Shown here piece by piece: positions 1 through 11,375 of a stretch of 64,000 nucleotides of DNA. The notes under the pieces were generated by a model. The model did not search any database. It saw nothing but the letters and a program-made list of their open reading frames with translations, and was not told the DNA's origin. Made by a program: the position numbers and the translations under genes. The DNA comes from Microcebus murinus (lineage: Eukaryota; Chordata; Mammalia; Primates; Cheirogaleidae): assembly GCF_040939455.1 (NCBI RefSeq), contig NC_134112.1, forward strand, positions 21,850,501 through 21,914,500, in the 5' to 3' direction. Position 1 is the first letter of the stretch, and each line of letters opens with the position of its first letter.

Positions 1-1399
1 CAAGAAGTAGTAAGCCCCTTAGCAGGGCCATGCTGGCTGCCCTCTGCACCAGACCTCAGCTGGACTCCCTCGCTGCCATCCCCAGGATCTGAACTTTGGC
101 TGGGACAAGGGAGGACAGTGGCTGTAATCACCACTGCCATCTCTAAGGAGCCCGCACAGGCTCTGGCACCGTCCCCACACCTGCCTGCCCTGCCCGGCCC
201 TGCCAGCCTCGCGTCTCTAGAACTGATCCCCTCTCTCTGCTTTTTCGCCTCGCTCCCTCCCTGAGAGGACGTCCCCAAGCCTGCTGGCCTGTCCCTTGGG
301 CCCGCTGAGACCTCCTCCAAGTCGTACCCAGCCTCTCCGGCCAAATTGCCCCCTGTCGTGGCCCAAGCACAGTCTGAGCTTGCACTTGGCCGAGGAGCTG
401 GAAAAGCCCGGGTCTGCGACAGCAGGCAGCTGCCGCCAACGGCCAATTAGCTGTGCTAAGCAGCCCAGGAGGAATTCGCTTCAGCAGCTGCCACCCAGTC
501 GCCAACATCTGCTTGTCATTAGTGACCCCAGCCCAGACCCCACTCGAGCCGGGAGCAGTGGGCACACGCGGGTGCACACTCACCCCCCACGCCTTCACAC
601 AGCAGCACAAACGTGCACACAGCTCACACCAGCCCAGAGACCCGAGCCGGCAAACACGCACACACCCCTCCACACACACACAGAGGCGCCATCCCGCTCG
701 GTGCCCGCTCGGTGCCCGGAAGCGGCCGGGCCCTGCCCCAGCCCACACGTAATCCAGGAAAACCACCTCCGAGCAGCCCCAGCGAGCGCCCGCCTTCACG
801 CCTTATCTCTGTCCCACTCCCAGGGGCCCAGCACTGGGAGGGGACTTTTTTTCTTGATTCCTGGGTGGGGGGCGGTTTGTTTGGGAGCCTGTGTGACTAC
901 GGGGGGGGGGGCTGCCTGGAGGCCCCGGGGGCTCCCAGAGGCAGTGCTGGTCACACACTTGCAGAGCTGGCTGCAGACATGCTGGGCATCTGGCGCAGGG
1001 TGGCTGGGACGGCGGGCAAAGTGTCCCCGCGGTGTGCGGCTGCGGGGACAGGGCTGGGGAGCGTCAAGAAACTACCGCTGAGGGCTGGGAGCTGCTGCCC
1101 CACACGTTAGCTGCCTCCAGAGCTCACTCCCCACAACAGAAGCCACAGGGGACGCTTGGCAAGACCATTATTATTCTCTGGACCTCAGCTTCCCACAGTG
1201 CCCGGCAGGAAGCAGGCTCTGGGCTGCAGACGTAGCCGGGTTCCAGCCCCAACTCTGACCGCAGCTCTCTACGTGACCTCCGGCAACCTCTCGTCCTCTC
1301 TGCTCCTCAGTGAGCCCATCTGCACAATGGGCAGAGGAGGGGACCGGTGCCCTCTCAGCACCGCTCCAGAACCCCCAAGCCCGGGGCCACCCCACTCAC
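1..1399 (-). other. AQP1: AQP1 intron 1 (5' part)
   Basis: This sequence is downstream of the exon 1 donor and runs off the left edge of the window. It is GC-rich and low in recognisable repeats, apart from CA-rich sequence at about 560-700 and a G homopolymer at 901-910. The open frames here, including the long plus-strand one at 296-1081, are chance frames in CA- and GC-rich DNA. Confidence 0.8.
560..690. repeat. CA-rich low-complexity sequence
   Basis: Imperfect CACA/ACAC runs lie inside AQP1 intron 1. They create spurious proline-, histidine- and threonine-rich open frames on the plus strand. Confidence 0.7.
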
Positions 1400-1783
1400 C
1401 TCGTTGCGGCCGAGTGAGTTCACGGACAAGGAGGAGGTGATGCCCGAGAGGATGGCGGTGGCGACGATGGCCCCCACGCACTGGGCCACGATGTACATGA
1501 CGGCCCGCAGGATGCTGATCTGGCAGCTGAGCAGCAGCCCCAGTGTGACGGCCGGGTTGAGGTGGGCGCCGCTGATGTGGCCCACGCTCTGGGCCAGCGT
1601 GGCGATGCTCAGCCCGAAGGCCAGCGACACCTTCACGTTGTCCTGGACCGCCGTCTGGTTGCTCCCCACCGGGTAGTTGAAGCCCAGGGCAGAGCCGATG
1701 CTGATGAAGATGAAGAGGGTCATGGCCAGGAACTCGGCCACCACCGCCCTCCAGAAGAGCTTCTTCTTGAACTCGCTGGCCAT
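1400..1783 (-). CDS. AQP1: Aquaporin-1, first coding exon (residues 1-128)
   Basis: AQP1 is the constitutive water channel of erythrocytes, kidney proximal tubule and endothelium, working as a plasma-membrane homotetramer. The exon encodes residues 1-128 of a family length of about 269. It starts MASEFKKKLFW and covers transmembrane helix 1 (about 11-30), loop A, helix 2 (about 49-66), the half-helix loop B with the first pore motif SGAHLNPAVT (NPA at 76-78), helix 3 (about 95-115) and the start of loop C. Asn42 in NQT is the family's N-glycosylation site. Residue 45, the human Colton polymorphic position, is Ala. The start has a strong context (A at -3, G at +4). The frame ends GRNE at a canonical donor (GT at 1399-1398); reading on into the intron gives a spurious tail. 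The second NPA and the mercury-sensitive cysteine lie in later exons outside the window. The call is near certain; no damage is seen in this exon. Confidence 0.98.
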
Positions 1784-1842
1784 GCTGGCAGGGGGCTTGG
1801 CTGGAGACTGCTGCCTGGTGCTCGGCTCCCTCCGAGGGCTGA
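1784..1842 (-). other. AQP1: AQP1 5' untranslated region (approximate)
   Basis: This short leader lies between the predicted start site, about 28 bases after the TATA box, and the ATG at 1783. The exact start cannot be read from sequence. There is no upstream ATG in the leader. Confidence 0.6.
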
Positions 1843-1862
1843 GCCACAGCCCGGGCTGGGCC

Positions 1863-1870
1863 TATTTATA
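1863..1870 (-). promoter_or_regulatory. AQP1: AQP1 TATA box
   Basis: TATAAATA on the minus strand lies 80 bases upstream of the AQP1 start codon. This is the expected arrangement for a TATA-driven promoter, with transcription starting near 1840. GC boxes lie just upstream. Confidence 0.85.
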
Positions 1871-1875
1871 GGCCT

Positions 1876-1932
1876 GGGGGGCGGGGGGAGCACAAAGGGA
1901 GGAAGGCCTCTCCTCGAGCCCGGGCCCGCCCC
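1876..1932 (-). promoter_or_regulatory. AQP1: AQP1 proximal promoter GC boxes
   Basis: There are two GC-box motifs: GGGGGCGGGG at 1876-1885 (plus strand) and CCCGCCCC at 1925-1932 (GGGGCGGG on the AQP1 strand). They lie 6 and 55 bases upstream of the TATA box. They are likely Sp1/KLF-family sites by position and sequence; factor binding is inferred. Confidence 0.55.
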
Positions 1933-2654
1933 ACACCACACGGGCCTCCTCTCGGGATGGATGCAGACACGGCGCTGCTGTCGGCCTGCCAACTTTTTTT
2001 CTTCCTCCTCTCCCCCTCCCTTGCTCTCTCCCTCCGCCCTCAGCCCTGCCCAGCCCGGGGAGGCAGGCGGGAGGCTGCCGGTGCTCTAATAGGCTTTGGG
2101 AAATTCCTCCAAGCTGGCCCCACTCAGGAGGCCAGAGAAATCCAGGTGTCCCCGCCCCATGCGCTGAGCCCAGGGGGTGCCCAAGTGCAGAGCCAGGCAC
2201 TCCAGAGGGCTCGGGTGGACAGGCTGGACTCGGAGGGTGGACGTTGCCCTGCCTGGAAACAGGCGCTGTGATCCTGCCTGCCTGGCGTCCCAGCCCACCT
2301 TGGAGTGGCGATGGTCTGGAGTCCACCGGCCCAGGGGTCCACAGGGGCAGTCTGGCCTCCCACACCCCAGCCCAGGCTGGCCAATGTGTGTCACTTTGGG
2401 GATGTCCCAGAGCCTCCCGCCCCACCGGCCTATGCCCCACTTCAGTGATGAGGGCACAGAGGTGCAGAGAAACTGTCTGTGGGCCACCCTGCACGCTGAG
2501 ACAGGCAGGGTATTGGGGGACCCCACCCAGAAGCCCTCAAACTTCTTGGGAGCAATTTGAGCCAAGAGGGGACAGTTTAAGACTTTCTTCTCACAGGCAG
2601 ACAAGCTGGCTGGGCTGGGGAGATAGCAGGAAAGGAGCCCACCTGGGGCTGGGA

Positions 2655-2905
2655 GGAGAGGTAAGGAGGCGGGAGAGGAGAGGAGAAGTGAGCAGGGGAG
2701 GAGAATGGAGGAAAGGAGAGGAGAGGAGAGGAGAAGAGAGGAGAGGAGGGGAGGGGAGGGGAGAGGAGAGGAGAGGAGAGGAGAGGAGAGGGGAGGGGAG
2801 GGGAGGGGAGGGGAGGGGAGGGGGGAGGGAAAGAGGAAGGGGAGGGGAAGGGAGAGGAGGAGAGGAGAGGGGAGGGGAGGGGAGGGGAGGGCGGAAGACA
2901 GAGAG
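2655..2905. repeat. Long homopurine (GGGGA/GGAGA)n tract
   Basis: About 250 bases are almost purely G and A on the plus strand, with tandem GGAGA and GGGGA units. GGGGA is densest at 2745-2830 and 2870-2890. The AQP1 strand is the matching polypyrimidine tract. Runs of four Gs spaced by a single A fit the G-quadruplex pattern, and the mirror-like purine tract could also form a triplex. Purine-rich, less regular sequence continues to about 3150. All open frames across it, on either strand, are low-complexity artefacts. Confidence 0.95.
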
Positions 2906-5900
2906 AGGGGAGGACAAGACACAGAGAGACAGGCAGAGAGAATGAAAGAGGAGCAGGGAACGGAATCAGAGCGAAAGTGGAAATGACAGAGAGAGACAGA
3001 TCCGCAGCCAGAGACAGCGAGACAGGCGTGGCCAAGAGACAGAGACGGAAGAGCTCGGAGGGTTAAAAGGACAAACTAAAAGGGAAGACAGGACTGGCCA
3101 GAGCCAAGAGGCAGGAAAGGGGAGACGAGCAGGGAGAGGGGAGGCAGAGGGAGGACCCCAACAAGCCCCTAGCAGGAGAAGACATCCCGGCCTCTCTGGC
3201 CCAAAGGCTCAGGGCAGCGGACGCGCAGCAAGGATCTGGACCTCGGGGCCAGGACGCCGCCTGGCCCGCCGGCCTGCTGCACGGAGCATGTTGGAAGTGC
3301 CGGCCTGGGAGGGAGGGCCCCTCTGTGGCCTGCAGGAAGGGCCTGGGTGATCTGGGTCCCTCTCCTCCCACCTCCTGCCTGGCCCACCACAGTCCTACTC
3401 AGGAGTGGTGGCCTCATGCATTTATAGGTGGGAAACTGAGGCCCAGTGAGGGAAAGGAGTCTGAGTTCTAATATGCCAGTGGCAGGGCAGGATGAACACG
3501 TGGGTCCTGTGCCTCCTGTCGGGGGCCATCCTGGGGACAATGACACCAGCCCTCACTCCCACCCTCGGGGAGAGCTGCCGGGCCGAGCTTGGTGTGTGCT
3601 TGCTGGGAGCAGGAGGCCCCCTGGGCTGGGGGCAGAGTTGCCTTCACCTACGTGCCTGGACGTATAGGACGCAGTGGGGCCGAGGCGGGTGTCAGTGTGG
3701 TGGCTGGCGGGCCCTACCTGCTCAGGGAGCCTGGGTGGCCAGAGGTAATTGGTGCCTTACTGACCACCTGAGAGAGGGAGCTGGCCCCACTGGGCCACTT
3801 CCCAGAGCCTCCTCCACGTCCTTCACTCTGAGCAGCCCGGCTCAGCACTCCATGCCTGGAGGCTCCCTCATGCCCCTGGCTCCTGGCCCCCTGCCCTGGC
3901 GGTGACACTGGCCCACAGGGGAGAGCTGGCCCCAGGCCCCAGCGCTCCGGTTCGCAGGCTGGTGTGGCGGTGGCGGCAGAGGCAGGAATGAGGGCCCGCA
4001 CGGCCTGTGGGCGTCGGGGTGACCCTGACAGTGCCCGCAGGTCGGCACCCACCACACCGCTGAGGGTGGGCGATGTGCTCCTGTGGGCACAGCCACCTGG
4101 AACTGCCTGATTTATCCGACAAACATGCTCGGCACGTATCATGTGCCACACGTTGCTCCGGGCACGGGAGACAGCTGTGGGACACACGGAGCAGCTCCCT
4201 GTCCTCATGGAGCTTCCATCCCAGCATGCATGTGGCCTGCAGGCTCCGTGAGGACACTCTGGCTGGGGGTGACTGTGGGGTGCGTGTGGGTGTGAGTGTG
4301 TCCTCGGAAGAAGCCACCATGCCCTGGTGCAGGGCGGGAGGCCGGGGACCCAGGGGTAACAGGCCAGGCAAAGCACTTTTGCCCAGGCCACTCAGGGGCC
4401 CACCGATCTCAGGGTGATGTGAGGGTCCTGAGGGCAGCACCCTGACACCCCCTACATCTCCTGTCCTCTCCCCCTAGTCAGTGTGGCCTCTGCCTTAATG
4501 CCACCACATGGCTCCGTTCCTTTGGATGAAGGCATTGCCGTCACCAGGAGGCGCCACCAGAATGCAAGCATCGCCAGGAATGCTAACTCGGACCTCACTT
4601 GCCCGCCATCTCCCGGATGCCCAGGGCCTCTGTGGCCCTGCTTGACCATTTGGGTGGGAAAGGGGCAAAGGTTGCTGCCGCAGCCCCAGGCCCAGGAAGG
4701 CGGCCAACCCCTCCACCTCCTTCTCCCTGGTAGGCCACAAGTCCAAGCCAGCCAGAGGAGGAAGGAAGGAAGGAAATAGCATCTGGCCAAGGCCCGTCTT
4801 CCCACAACCCTGGAAGGCTCAGATAGTGATTTGCCAAGCAGAACCGGGATTAGAACCCAGGACCACCCAGCCCCAGGGCCCACATCTGGTTCTCTGCCTA
4901 CCTGTCAGGAAGGGTCCCCCATGGACTTGGTTACCAGAGAGAAACCCCAGGTCTCTGGGCCCAGGAACAAGTACGAGGGCTCGGCTGCAGGCCCTCAGAA
5001 GTGCCAGGAAGGGCGGGGGGCATGGGGGCGCAGCCTCCACGTCCCTGCGCAATTGGCAGGGGCAGGAGGGTAGGAAAGGAAGCACTGGGCCAAGAGTGGG
5101 CACACAGAGAAGTTGCGAGGGCGGCCAGAGCCCCTGCTAGCCCGGGCAGCTTGTTCTCGGAGGCAGGGCCTGTGTCCATGCCAGCTTGCCTCCAGGGCGT
5201 CCTGACTGGGCGAACGCTGTCCCCTCACCCTCTGGTGGCTCCCGCACCTCTTCATGGACGGTGTCGCTGTCCCAGCCTCCAGAGCCCCCAGGCTGGGTTC
5301 CCCACCCAGCTCCTGAGCCCTGGGCGGGGCGTGAGGCCACTCTGGCCGGGGCCCTGTCTGGCTCTGCTGGCAGCGACAGTCTCGCAAACGCTTTTCCAGA
5401 TGTGCCTCATTCCTGACGTGCCCAGGAGACCCACGTTCCAGTTAGAGCTGGCTGTTCCCAGGGCTTTCTGAGCCCGTCTCCTCGGGGATCCAGCGGGAGA
5501 ACCTCAGGCTTTGTCTGCAGGTGAGTGGCAAAGGGGCCACCTTGGGCGTGGCCAAGGTGTCACTAGCCAGAAGCTTCTGCGAGGTGCAGGGCAGAGGGGT
5601 TGGCCCCTGCCTCTGGGCCCAGCAGGGACCTCCCACCCACAGGCCGAGATGGGAAACAGTGACTTCATTCTCTCCGGGAGGGCGACTGGGAAGGCGGAGT
5701 GTGGGGTGGGCGGGGACTCGGACAGAGACCAGTCCTGACCCTCTAGTCACCATCACCTTCCCGCAGCTCAGATGAATCTTCTGGAATCGCTCAGGCTTTC
5801 CAGGACTGGGACAGAAAGCACCGATGGAGGGGGGCAGGCTCTGACCTGGGGCCCCCGGCTCTCGGGCCACCCTGATGGACCTGTCCCCACAGCAGGCCAG

Positions 5901-6307
5901 ACTCAGTGTCAGTCCGGAGTCATCCTTCGTGCGAAGCAAGGCCAGGTCCCCTCCAAGCCTGAGGGAGCCAAGGGGGTGCCTGGGCCTGGAGCACAGAGAC
6001 CCACAAAGGAGACGGGATTGCCCCAGGGCCTGCTCTCCCTGCCATGCCCTGCCAGGCCCTCGCCACGCACCCCTTCCCGTTCCAGACAGCAGCCCAGCTC
6101 CCATGCAGCTGGTGCACCGGGCCTGGGTGTTGGCACCCACACTCTTCCTTCTGCCACAGCCCCCTCGTCTTCCCTCCCGCCACACCCACCACTCCTCACC
6201 CCTCCTCCACTGAGCACCTCTATCTCTCCCCAGGACTGCTGTCCCTGCGCTGTCCCTGGGGTAAGGCTGGGCCCTGAAGGCAGGGCCTGGGCCTCTGCTT
6301 CCCTGCA

Positions 6308-6329
6308 CGCCGCGCCCCCCCCCCCCCCG
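6308..6329. repeat. C homopolymer run
   Basis: A run of about 14 Cs lies within GC-rich intergenic sequence. Its length is likely to be unreliable in sequencing. Confidence 0.8.
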
Positions 6330-8699
6330 GCCGTGGCGGAGCTGAGCGCAGGGCTGGCCGTGGCGGGGCTGATCCCCAAAGCATCGCTGGGGGTGGGGAG
6401 CCTGCCGCCTTCTGATTTCAAGCTTGTTCTTTTTTAAGCACCAAAGGAGGCCAGAAAAGCTTCATCTTTCTCTGCTGCACCCCTTTTTAATAAAAGGATT
6501 TGTTCTGTAAAATTCAGATTCAATCAAAAGGCCACACTTAAGGACCTAGAAGGCCACAAGTTGTCTCAAGGCCACAGGTTCCCCACCCCTGCGAGACGGG
6601 CACCCGCTTCTCAAGGCCTGTGAATTCCTCCCTGTCTGACAGATAACTCCTGGGGTAGTTCAGGGTCACACGATCTCTCTTAAATCAAAACCGGATTTAG
6701 CGGGCCACCAGTGATTCACCAGAGGTGGAACAATTTAGTAATTTTCTAGGCTACTGCGTCCCATGCACTTCTCTCCCTGGCCTGCCCCACCCTCACCCCA
6801 CCCTGTTGCCCTGAGCCGGGATTGGGGGGAGTGCCCCTATTTCTGGAAAGCAGGATTTTCTGTTTCATGTTTTATCATCAACTCTCCAGCAACGGCCCCT
6901 GCTGGATGCCACAGGCGATGAGCCACAGAGACAGGGTGGAAAAAATCGCCCTTAGCACAGCTAAGGGGCATGAAGGTTTGAGGTGCCCACATCCCGGGGT
7001 AGAAGGAGAGATTCAAGAGTTGGGCTGAGCTCCCAGACCTGAATCAGGGCGCCCTGAGAAGACAGGGCTGCCCCCAGCTCCAGGCCAACTCTGCTGGGAC
7101 TGCAGAAGGTCCTCCTCGAAGGAGTGAAGTCACATTTTCCCCAGCCCTGCCCTGCGGGTGGGGAATCCCTGCTGGCCCCGGAGGGCGGGCATCCCTGACA
7201 CGCAGAGAAAGCTGGTGGTGGCATTTGTGCTGGGCTGCCAGCCCACGCCCTTGGGAAGGGCAGGGCAGGACAAGGGCTCTGCCTGGAGCAGCCTCGTAGC
7301 TGTGGGGCCCAGGAAGGAAGTGTCGTGTGTTAGTGGTTTGGGATCACTTCCCACTGGACTCCTCCTCTCCCCTGGGTCCGGCCAGCCCTGCAGCTTCCCA
7401 TTCTGCTGCACCTGCTCTGGGCTCCCTCCAAAACCTCCTATCTTGGCCTTGTTAGATGATAAAGCATCAAGACCGGGAGACAGGGGTCCGATGGCATTGG
7501 ATCTGATGCCCTCATTTTGTGCATGTGGAAACTGAGGCTCGAAGAGGAAAGGTAACATGCCCCAGGGTCTCTGGGTGGGTCAGGGCCGCACCCATCCTCT
7601 TCCCCCTCCCTGCTCTGGTTGACAAGGCCCCCTCCTCCTCAGACTCCAGCAAGGACTCAGGAAAGTGCCCGCCCTGACCAGGGACCAAGAGGCCTGGGCT
7701 GCCACAGGTATCCACAGGAGAGCCCGCCTCCTCCCCAGCCCCCAGCACCTGGCACTTCCATGTCTCCAAACAGGGCCCGAGCCAACGGAGAGGCACATCA
7801 AGCCCTGGTCGACACTGAGGTCCCTGAACTCCCCCGTGACTCTGGGACACCGTGCTCCCCTGGGCCCCCTACCCCTCCCCCCCAGCCGGTGTCCCTGGGA
7901 GGGTCCACAGTGAGTCCAGCAGGCAGGCACTCCCGGCTCTCTGGCAGTGTCTCCCTGCCCGGTTTGCGCCCACGCTGTCTGGCCCCTGCTGCGGGGCCCC
8001 ACCCTCGCCCGGCGCCCACTGGCTCTGCCGCTGCTCACTGCCTGTTCCTTGGCCCCGGCTCCTCCTGGGAACCACCAAGGCGGCTGATGCTGCTCCTGCC
8101 ACCTTGCCGGCCAATCACATCTTCCGGGTGTCCTTGCCTGCCCTGGATCCTGCTGCTGGAACAAGCCAGGTGCTTCCAAGGCCCAAAGCCCCTCTAGCTT
8201 CTTCTTCGGTGTCTGCGGCACACAGAGCTGAGCGAGTTCCAGCCGGAGGAGCAGAGGCCTGGCGGGGGACAGCCTCATTTCCCTCAAGGGCTCGACGGCA
8301 GAACTGCTCAGATGTCGGTGGTGGGGACCAGAGCTCTAGTGCAATTCTGCTCACACCACCACCTCACTCCCAGGACCAGTGTGTTCGTCTTTATGCCAAT
8401 GCAGTTGTAAAATCTAATTTCCAATACCTTTATGTAGGGAGCAAGGGGCCCATGAAGGCCAGAGAAGCTGGGGCCCACAAAAGTCATAATGTAGCCCTGA
8501 CACCACCCCTGCCACCACCACCAGCAACCCGCAGTGCACAGGGCAGGGCAGGGACGAACACAAGCACAAGTTCAGCTGTGCTCAGACTCAGCCCTGCAAC
8601 AAGCCTCAGCTGGGGCTTGTGTCCCTAACGCTCTTGCCTGCCCTAGTGGGTCACGATATGGCCTGGTTGTCCTTTCTTCCTGCTCTGAGAGTGCATGGG

Positions 8700-8885
8700 C
8701 TGCATGTACACACTCACACAAACACATGCTTGCACACGCATGCACATGCACAGAAACACATGTGCACACGTGAACGCACATACATATGGTGCATCACACT
8801 TGTGTTGTACACCTGTCCATATAGTACACACATACAAACATGCGTGTGCCCACACACATGCATGTATGAACACACACCGAGCAGT
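8700..8885. repeat. CA/CATG-rich degenerate microsatellite
   Basis: Irregular ACACAC, ACATGC and ACGCATG units run for about 185 bases. This is an old, interrupted CA repeat in intergenic DNA. Confidence 0.8.
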
Positions 8886-11249
8886 ACACATTGTGGTCAG
8901 TAACACCTGCCACCTATGAATCCCTCTGCCACGTACACTGTGGCCTCTGCTCCCTGGGGCCCCCACACCCTGTCTCCCGCCCTTCTCAGTGCTCACAGCT
9001 GTTGCCACCTGTGCTGCTCGTCATCCGGGGACCTCCCTCATCTCATCCCCTTACCGCAGGCTGAGTTTCAATGGTGGAGGAGAGGAGCTATGGGCATTTC
9101 TGTGACCACATTGCCTTGTGGTCCCACTCTAGGGGACACTACTTTGCCATGCATGTCCTAGTGTCTTTATCTCTAGACGGTACCCTGTACCCTGGGCAGG
9201 GGTGGGGACCGGGCCTGACCCAGCTCTCTCCTCACAGATGGTGGCAGGCTCAGCGTGCGGGGCAGCTCGGGGAGGTTTTCAAAGCCGAGTGGCACCAGCC
9301 GCCCACCGGCCCACCAGGTAGCGTCAGGAGAGGCGTGCTGGCCCTCACAGAGCAGGGATGGGCAGGCCACTGTGGACCACCCTCTTTCGAAATTCCACCT
9401 CCTAAGATGCAGTGGTCAGGGCCTGGTGGTACAAGGCCTAGGAGGGGGGGGCAGAGCCCGCCCTGGCCCCACTGCCCAGGCCCCCTCCCTCTGTGGTCCG
9501 TCTGGAAGGTCTATTCATGTGAAGCCAACATTCCTGGAGCCCACAGGGCCAGCGAGATCACCTCACACGGGCGGATCGCTGTCTCGCCTAATGAGAAAAT
9601 GATGACATGGCCCCCTGCCCTGGGCCCCTGGCTCCCCAGCGCCAGAGCCGCAGACTCACCCCAGCGCACACACCTCCTGCTTCGTGATCCCGCCCACAGG
9701 TCCTGGGAAGCCGCCTCACAGGGCCCCTTTACAACCCCTCCAGGCCCCTCCTGTCGCCAGGGCATTAGTACATTAGAGCAGCAGGGCCTTCAGGTCAAAG
9801 ACCCCATTGCACCAAGGTACACTGAGGCCTTGGGCCAAAGTGACTTCCCCAATGACATACACAGGGACCAGTCTCAGCCTGCCCCTCCTCACCCCCCAGC
9901 AGCAGAGTGGCACCTGGCAGAGCATACAGCGGACCGGCGAGGACTTGCAGCCCCTTCCTCCCTGCACACGCCCACTCCGGCTCACATCACTGGGTCCTTG
10001 GGAGAGCCGGGGCCGCAGGGGTTGGGGCTGCAGGGTCTGGAACTCAGGAAGCCAAGGTCCCTCACGTTGACCCTGACGCTGCCCAGGCGGGGTCCAGGCA
10101 TGTGAAGAAGGATAGCCGCAGCGCTGGCAGCAAGTTGGGGCGGTGTGATGCCCTCCCCATGCCCCCTGTGCTGGAGAACCAGAGGTCCTGGAAGTGGCCA
10201 TTTCCAGAGCCAGCCAGGACAGAGGGACGTGCCAGACCTGCACCACGGCCTGTCCTGCTCTCCCACCCATCCCCACCCCACCTGCCTGAGGACCAGTGGT
10301 CAGGGCAGACAGCCCAGGCCCCAGGTCCCCAGGCTGGTGGGGCCCAGACTCACGAGCACAGGCGACTAGAGAAGAGCTCAGGGCAAGGTTAGAGCTGGGG
10401 TGGGGAGGAGCTGGCTGGTGAGGGCAGGAGAAGCCACAGACGCCTTCCAGGGGGACGCAGGGCTTTGAGTCACAGACCCTCGGGACCTGAAGGGGTCACA
10501 AAGGCCGCCTAAAATCTCACACCAGCAGATCCAGGAATCCCCCGAGGAACCCCTGCCAGAGGCCTGGACCCCCTCGCTGGGTGCCACCCGGTGTCCTTCC
10601 TTGTTTTCTCAGGCAGCCCACCCACCTGGGAAAGCTCCTCATCTGTGGCTTCCTGGGGACATGGCCACTCTCCCATGCTGCCCTGCGGGCGGTGGATCAA
10701 GTGTGCTCTGTGCCCTCCACCCGGACACAGCCCCCTGGAGCAGGAACAGGGACCGAGGACCCACCTCCCGGCTGCTCCACCCCAGCAGACCACTCCCGGG
10801 TCCCTCAGTCCCCTCGGGCTCCTGCCCTGCCCTGTGGCACCCCAGGGCCTGGGCTGCACCATGATGTCCCCACTCACTGCTGAGCGCCCAGCACCATAGG
10901 AGGGTCACTTTGAGTTTTAAGGGAGCAGCCAGCCAGCTCCCAGAGGGTCCCCATCCTCCTTGCCGGGCACACACAAATAGCGTTCCCTTCCCACACCCCT
11001 CGGTAAGCTGACCCCCCCAGAGAGCAGAAATGAGGGGCTTAAGCAGAGCCAGGGCTGGCTTGGAAGGATGGAGCTTGAAGGGTGGTGTCGGGCTTGGGCA
11101 GGGCTGCGGGGCAGGCCTTCGGTGGGGAGGCCAGGCTAGGAGAAGGGAGAAGCAGCACAGGTCTCGCTTCTGTACCTTTCATATCTGTTCCAGAAGCATT
11201 TCAGGACCCCATCGGTGCTTGACAGACTGTAATGTGAACCTGAATCCCT

Positions 11250-11375
11250 GCGGATCTTGTTCATATGCAGGTTCTGATGCAGCGGGTCTGGGTGGGGCCT
11301 GAGATTCTGCATTTCTAACAAGCTTCCAGGCCATGCCGAGGCTGCCGGGCCCAGGAGCACACCTTGAGCAGTAAG
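11250..11375 (-). mobile_element. MER5A-like hAT DNA transposon fragment
   Basis: In reverse orientation it carries the MER5A core (GGTGGGGCCTGAGATTCTGC and TTTCTAACAAGCTTCC). It is non-autonomous and has no coding capacity. Family assignment is from remembered consensus; boundaries are approximate. Confidence 0.65.

Noticed and set aside
296..1110. Plus-strand open frames across AQP1 intron 1
   Set aside because: They are chance frames through CA-rich and GC-rich intron sequence, with no homology or context.
1269..1847. A 192-codon minus-strand frame overlapping AQP1 exon 1
   Set aside because: It is the out-of-phase reading of the same exon, with no membrane helices or NPA motif.
1562..2089. 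Plus-strand open frame opposite AQP1 exon 1
   Set aside because: It is the antisense shadow of the AQP1 coding exon and promoter. Codon constraint clearly belongs to the minus-strand frame.
2086..3035. Ser/Leu/Pro-rich minus frames and Arg/Glu/Gly-rich plus frames over 2.6-3.0 kb
   Set aside because: They are translations of the GGAGA/GGGGA polypurine tract.
9071..10105. The longest plus-strand open frame in the intergenic region (344 codons)
   Set aside because: It is Pro/Gly/Arg-rich with no family resemblance, no splice or promoter context, and lies in GC-rich DNA where stops are rare. Overlapping frames on both strands are equally open.
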